A program made the translations under genes and the position numbers. DNA of 9,533 nucleotides from Bacteroidales bacterium (GTDB lineage Bacteria > Bacteroidota > Bacteroidia > Bacteroidales > UBA3663). Shown one piece after another: positions 6,682 to 9,533 of the stretch; positions within the stretch are counted from its first letter, which is position 1, and every line of letters begins with the position of its first letter. A model generated the notes under the pieces. That model did not search any database. It had not been told where the DNA came from and saw only the letters and a program-made list of their open reading frames with translations. The stretch covers positions 1-9,533 of the forward strand of contig JAGBQS010000088.1 in assembly GCA_017632695.1 (NCBI GenBank). Reading direction: 5' to 3'.

Positions 6682-6699
6682 TCCACGCATTCCACATAC

Positions 6700-6730
6700 A
6701 AGGAGAGGAATCCCCCGGGCTCTTCTCCTT
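6700..6730 (+). terminator. First terminator after the SPOR lipoprotein gene
   Basis: AAGGAGA (6700-6706) pairs with TCTCCTT (6724-6730), extended inward by a G-T wobble, a G-C and an A-T pair, with an 11-nt loop. T-rich sequence follows. It lies about 20 bases after the stop codon. Confidence 0.7.
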
Positions 6731-6735
6731 TTCCG

Positions 6736-6768
6736 AAAAGCCAGGGTTTTAACGAACCAGGGCTTTTT
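6736..6768 (+). terminator. Second terminator after the SPOR lipoprotein gene
   Basis: AAAAGCC (6736-6742) pairs with GGCTTTT (6761-6767), and inside it GGTT (6745-6748) pairs with AACC (6755-6758). The run of T continues to 6768. Together with the hairpin at 6700-6730 it insulates the lipoprotein gene from the next one. Confidence 0.75.
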
Positions 6769-6842
6769 ACGTTTCACGACATAACAACAGATTCACGTCT
6801 GCTTATTTATATTTCTAATTGTTTTTCATTCATCCAAGTATT

Positions 6843-7328
6843 ATGAAAAGAATTCTTTTTATGCTCTTTACGGCTGTCATCAGCCTGAATATGTGTTTTG
6901 CACAGGACCTCGACGAAAATATCATCAGCCTGAATGTTCCGAAGGTCTGGAAACTCGACAGTAAGGTAACCGTTGTCAACGCCACACCCTATTGGCTCAA
7001 CAAAGTGGTTGTGGCCGAAAGAGAAGGCGGCAACCTCAGTCCTATCTGCATCATCAACCATATCGCTCCGGGCAGCGAAGCATCGTACGACTCGTTCATC
7101 AAGAAAACTCTCTCCCGTCTGAGGGGTAAAACCATAGCCGTTAAAGCCAAGGGTGTCAAGCTGGGCAACAACAGCAGCTACGACCGAAGCGTCGAATACA
7201 AAGCCGACGATCCCCAGGTGACCTACTCCTATCAGGCAACCGTCTCCACCAAGCGTCACGATCTGATTATCACCATCCGTTATGTGGATCAGGACGGCAA
7301 GGACGGAGAGTCCATCATGAATTTCTAA
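6843..7328 (+). CDS. Small secreted protein of unknown function
   Basis: The 161-residue product starts with a clear signal peptide, MKRILFMLFTAVISLNMCFA, with likely signal peptidase I cleavage after Ala20 (CFA|QD). No lipobox cysteine stands at the cleavage site, so the mature ~141-residue protein is expected in the periplasm or outside the cell. The ATG at 6843 is preferred over a TTG eight codons upstream because it begins exactly at the basic start of the signal peptide. The mature part alternates short hydrophobic and polar stretches (VTVVNATPYWLNKVVVAER, SPICIINHIAPGSEA, TIAVKAKGVKL, QVTYSYQATV, DLIITIRYV), which suggests a beta-sandwich, but I do not recognise a family. The next gene starts 18 bases after its stop, so the two are probably co-transcribed. 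I see no strong TAnnTTTG promoter upstream. Confidence 0.8.
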   Translation: MKRILFMLFTAVISLNMCFAQDLDENIISLNVPKVWKLDSKVTVVNATPYWLNKVVVAEREGGNLSPICIINHIAPGSEASYDSFIKKTLSRLRGKTIAVKAKGVKLGNNSSYDRSVEYKADDPQVTYSYQATVSTKRHDLIITIRYVDQDGKDGESIMNF

Positions 7329-7346
7329 ACACTAAAAACAATTCCT

Positions 7347-9020
7347 ATGAACACCAACCTTGAAAATCTTATCTGCAACTACGAATCCTCCAAAGCTTTC
7401 TGGCAGATTGCACCTACAGTAGCCGACAACAAGGAACTGCAGCCGTATTTCCTTCGGCTGATGCGCCAGCGGAACTTTGTAGCACTGTTGCAGGACACTG
7501 AAGAACAGCTTCGGGAGGCTGCCGGAACCGGCAACCCCTGGATGCAATATGCCTGGGCCCGCTATCAGGATATACTCCAGCCCGACGCCAAGGCCAACGA
7601 GATTAAGGAAAAATATTACACCATCGCCATGCATGCGGGTATCGCCGATGCCCGCATGATGCTGGCTTATTGTTACCGCGACGGCGACTTCGGCGAATCG
7701 GATCTGGGCCGCTATCAGCGGGAAATGCGCCAGGCCCTCGACGAAGGCAGCGAATGGGCTGCCCAGCAGATGTTGCGCGACATGATTTTCGGACAGTACG
7801 GCATGAAGGCCGATCCGGAAAAAGCCTATCAGGACGTCAGCAAGTTCATTGCCGGTTCCGAAGCGCGCGGCGAAAGCATCGACGGTCTGTATTACCACAT
7901 CAAGGCCGATGCTGCCAAGGAATGCGGCCGGAAAGACGAAGCCAACGCCCTGTACGAGGAGGCGGCCACCCGACACGGCGACAGTACGGCTTTCTTCCCG
8001 TGGGCCATCGGAACCTCCTGCGATGAGAACATGACCGTTACCGACGATGAACGTTTCATCGAGATCATGGAGAAGGCGCGCGGTGCCTATTCGTCCGACG
8101 GTTTCTTCGACTACTGCTACCTCGTAACCGAGGAAGAGTTCGAGACCCTTCCCGAGGAGACACAGAAATCCATTACTGCCAGCCTGAAGGACGATCTGGA
8201 TATTGCCGCCAGCATGGGCGACAGCTTCGGGGCCCTCTTCATGGCCATTTATTACCAGAACGGATCGATGGGATTTGAGCAGGACGATGCCAAAGCCTGG
8301 TCGTGGTATGCCCGCGGAGCCGTTCTCGGCAACGCCCAGTGCTACTACAGCATGGCCGATATGATTCTGGAATTCCACACTGCCCCGGAGCATTACGATG
8401 AAAGTTTTGCCTACGAGTGCCGTTACCGTGCGCTGATGCTGGGCGACAAGGATTCGCTGAAAATCGTCATCGAGGGTTACCGGAAAGGATTCCTGACCGA
8501 GCATGCAGGAGCCATCGAATTCAACTGGCTGCCTCAGTACGAAGACAGCGGCTTCGAGGAATACGACGATCCGGAATACCTGGATGATCCCGAAGAGGAA
8601 CTGGAAGAGGACGATGTGACCGAAGGTTCGGAGGAAGAGGCTCCAGAGCCGGACAACGTAATGGTGAAAGGCTCTCCGGAAGAAATCGAGAGTCATTGGC
8701 AGGCCAGCATGGAGGCCGTCGACCAGGCACAGAAGCTGGCCGACGAGAAAGCTCCCGCCGGACAGTTTGCCGAAATTGTCGACGAGTACGCAGAACATGC
8801 CGCCTATCTGGGCGAATACGAGCACATGCTGAACAAGATTTATGTCCTGAACGACCGTATGCTTAATATCCTGCAGGACAAACCCGAGCTCCGGCTGAAG
8901 GTGCTGCGCGTTCACGAAGACATTCTTCAGTACATCGAAGCCCTCGAGCATCACGACCTGATGATTCTGGAAGATGTGCGCCGTGAAATCCAAACGCTGG
9001 AAGAGCAGCTGAAGAAATGA
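7347..9020 (+). CDS. Sel1/TPR-like repeat protein with acidic linker and C-terminal helices
   Basis: The 557-residue protein has no signal peptide or membrane segment, so it is probably cytoplasmic. Degenerate Sel1-like (tetratricopeptide-type) alpha-hairpins are visible, most clearly AGIADARMMLAYCYRDGD (97-114), GDSFGALFMAIYYQNGSMGFEQDDAKAWSWYARGAVLGNAQCYYSMADMI (291-340) and the following block to ~366. A weaker pair lies at ~135-170. Residues ~399-437 are a strongly acidic, disordered-looking stretch (runs such as EEELEEDD). The last ~115 residues (about 443-557) are rich in Glu, Lys, Leu and Gln and probably form long helices or a coiled coil ending in LEEQLKK. Sel1 repeats usually act as protein-interaction scaffolds; partner and pathway are not evident. 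It follows the secreted-protein gene by 18 bases and probably shares its transcript. A 569-codon open frame on the opposite strand covers the whole gene and is judged to be a shadow. Confidence 0.8.
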   Translation: MNTNLENLICNYESSKAFWQIAPTVADNKELQPYFLRLMRQRNFVALLQDTEEQLREAAGTGNPWMQYAWARYQDILQPDAKANEIKEKYYTIAMHAGIADARMMLAYCYRDGDFGESDLGRYQREMRQALDEGSEWAAQQMLRDMIFGQYGMKADPEKAYQDVSKFIAGSEARGESIDGLYYHIKADAAKECGRKDEANALYEEAATRHGDSTAFFPWAIGTSCDENMTVTDDERFIEIMEKARGAYSSDGFFDYCYLVTEEEFETLPEETQKSITASLKDDLDIAASMGDSFGALFMAIYYQNGSMGFEQDDAKAWSWYARGAVLGNAQCYYSMADMILEFHTAPEHYDESFAYECRYRALMLGDKDSLKIVIEGYRKGFLTEHAGAIEFNWLPQYEDSGFEEYDDPEYLDDPEEELEEDDVTEGSEEEAPEPDNVMVKGSPEEIESHWQASMEAVDQAQKLADEKAPAGQFAEIVDEYAEHAAYLGEYEHMLNKIYVLNDRMLNILQDKPELRLKVLRVHEDILQYIEALEHHDLMILEDVRREIQTLEEQLKK

Positions 9021-9062
9021 ACGGTTCCCGTGTGACAACATATGCTAAAGAACATAATATCG

Positions 9063-9182
9063 AATTGATAGTTGACAATTGACAATTGCCCTATTCTGCC
9101 AATACCAAAGTCGGATTCAGTGACGACCGGACGGAAAAAATTATCAATTATCAACTATCAATTAGTAACTAATAACTATCAG
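9063..9182. repeat. Heptamer tandem array arranged as an imperfect inverted repeat
   Basis: The left arm (9063-9087) and right arm (9139-9163) are inverted copies matching at 23 of 25 positions, 51 bases apart. Both differences are C-A on the plus strand and become G-U wobbles in a minus-strand RNA. Each arm is built of 7-bp units: on the left TTGATAG, TTGACAA, TTGACAA (9065-9085); on the right TTATCAA, TTATCAA, CTATCAA, TTAGTAA, CTAATAA, CTATCAG (9141-9182). The last unit contains the TGA stop of the minus-strand gene. The array lies between two convergent genes and could serve as a bidirectional 3'-end hairpin or be a dispersed intergenic repeat. Confidence 0.75.
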
Positions 9183-9533
9183 CTCTGGCCTCTGGCCATC
9201 TCCCACCCCTTCAGCATCGGCTGCCAGTCGGGTGTGATGCCATTCTCGTGCGTGGCCATTGCTGCGGCTAAGAGCTGCCAGCGGGCAGGGTGTTCCGAAG
9301 GGTGACCCAGGCACTCATCCGGGCCGATGCCCACGATGCCAGACACATGCTTGATGTACGCCTCCGTCGGGTTCTCGTTGGGCGGAGCCCAGCGTGAGAT
9401 GATTCCACGGATGGTATGCAGACAATACTTGTGGTAATACGTCAGCGTTAACAGGCAGAACGCCGCCCGCCAGCCGTATTCCATCGATTCAAACTGACAG
9501 AACTTGGGGTCTGTCTGTGTGGAGCAAAGCCCC
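9179..9533 (-). CDS. Phage 'structural protein P5'-like protein, C-terminal part
   Basis: The minus-strand frame is open from the right edge to the TGA at 9181-9179, giving at least 117 residues; the start is outside the window. The first complete residues read GLCSTQTDPKFCQFESMEYG, followed by WRAAFCLLTLTYYHKYCLHTIRGIISRWAPPNENPTEAYIKHVS and ending in the LLAAAMATHENG region and a short tail. This pattern, with a TD..FCQFE stretch, a RAAF helix, TIRGIISRWAPPNENPTEAYI and a final AMA..ENG, resembles proteins common in Bacteroidetes that are annotated as phage or virion 'structural protein P5' and are probably cell-wall-active. I rely on remembered family appearance, so the function is tentative. 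An internal ATG at 9484-9482 is not the start, because the conserved-looking sequence continues upstream without a stop. Its presence may mark a prophage or remnant to the right. Confidence 0.55.
   Translation of the reverse strand, partial: GLCSTQTDPKFCQFESMEYGWRAAFCLLTLTYYHKYCLHTIRGIISRWAPPNENPTEAYIKHVSGIVGIGPDECLGHPSEHPARWQLLAAAMATHENGITPDWQPMLKGWEMARGQS

Noticed and set aside
6819..6842. An upstream TTG start for the secreted protein
   Set aside because: It would add MFFIHPSI ahead of a complete signal peptide that begins at the ATG at 6843; the ATG gives the normal basic-hydrophobic layout.
7332..9041. A 569-codon open frame on the minus strand covering the entire Sel1-like gene
   Set aside because: The plus-strand frame has a repeat-protein pattern, a helical acidic composition and an operon-like position, whereas the minus frame gives a hydrophobic product with no recognisable domain. 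The length comes from codon bias of the real gene.
9179..9484. The ATG at 9484-9482 as the true start of the P5-like gene
   Set aside because: The frame is open beyond it to the window edge and upstream residues (such as TDPKFCQFES) look like part of the same conserved protein, so the gene is partial.
1..9533. CRISPR array, tRNA or rRNA genes, insertion sequence, toxin-antitoxin or defence operon
   Set aside because: No regularly spaced direct repeats of CRISPR size, no cloverleaf or rRNA sequence, no transposase and no recognisable defence domain were found on either strand.

Overview
The window looks like a piece of a Bacteroidales chromosome (Bacteroides/Prevotella-type; the genus cannot be fixed from this sequence alone). 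Four intergenic regions carry the Bacteroidetes-type promoter (TTG or TTTG at -33, about 20 bp, then TAnnTTTG at -7) and none shows a strong Shine-Dalgarno sequence. The lipoprotein signal ends in SSC, as is common in this phylum. Most genes have ordinary housekeeping or catabolic roles.

Layout, left to right. (1) Positions 1-1912 hold the end of a tagaturonate reductase gene (uxaB) and a complete altronate dehydratase gene (uxaA), two consecutive steps of galacturonate (pectin) breakdown, separated by about 100 bp with a perfect 11-bp inverted repeat. (2) Positions 1913-2271 have no protein gene. They hold a terminator-like hairpin after uxaA, a very strong 15-bp bidirectional terminator, and on the minus strand a promoter aimed at that terminator. 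The roughly 160-nt interval between them folds into a rod-like shape and is the best candidate for a non-coding RNA here. (3) miaA (minus) and an AGCS-type sodium:alanine symporter (plus) diverge from a short shared intergenic region. (4) The symporter converges on a membrane glycosyltransferase of family GT2 (minus); the junction carries two small tandem repeats, one of which duplicates the glycosyltransferase stop codon. (5) The glycosyltransferase and a SPOR-domain lipoprotein diverge from back-to-back promoters. (6) After two tandem terminators comes a pair likely to be co-transcribed: a small secreted protein of unknown function and a 557-residue cytoplasmic Sel1/TPR-like repeat protein with a very acidic stretch. 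(7) This pair converges on a gene that runs off the right edge (minus) and resembles Bacteroidetes proteins annotated as phage 'structural protein P5'. The gap holds a 7-bp tandem array arranged as an imperfect 25-bp inverted repeat.

Functionally the window joins unrelated units: uronate catabolism, tRNA modification, amino-acid uptake, envelope glycan synthesis and cell-envelope maintenance, plus a possible prophage remnant at the right edge. I found no CRISPR array, tRNA, rRNA, insertion sequence or recognisable defence system. The parts most worth following up are the putative small RNA, the heptad repeat and the orphan secreted/Sel1-like gene pair.
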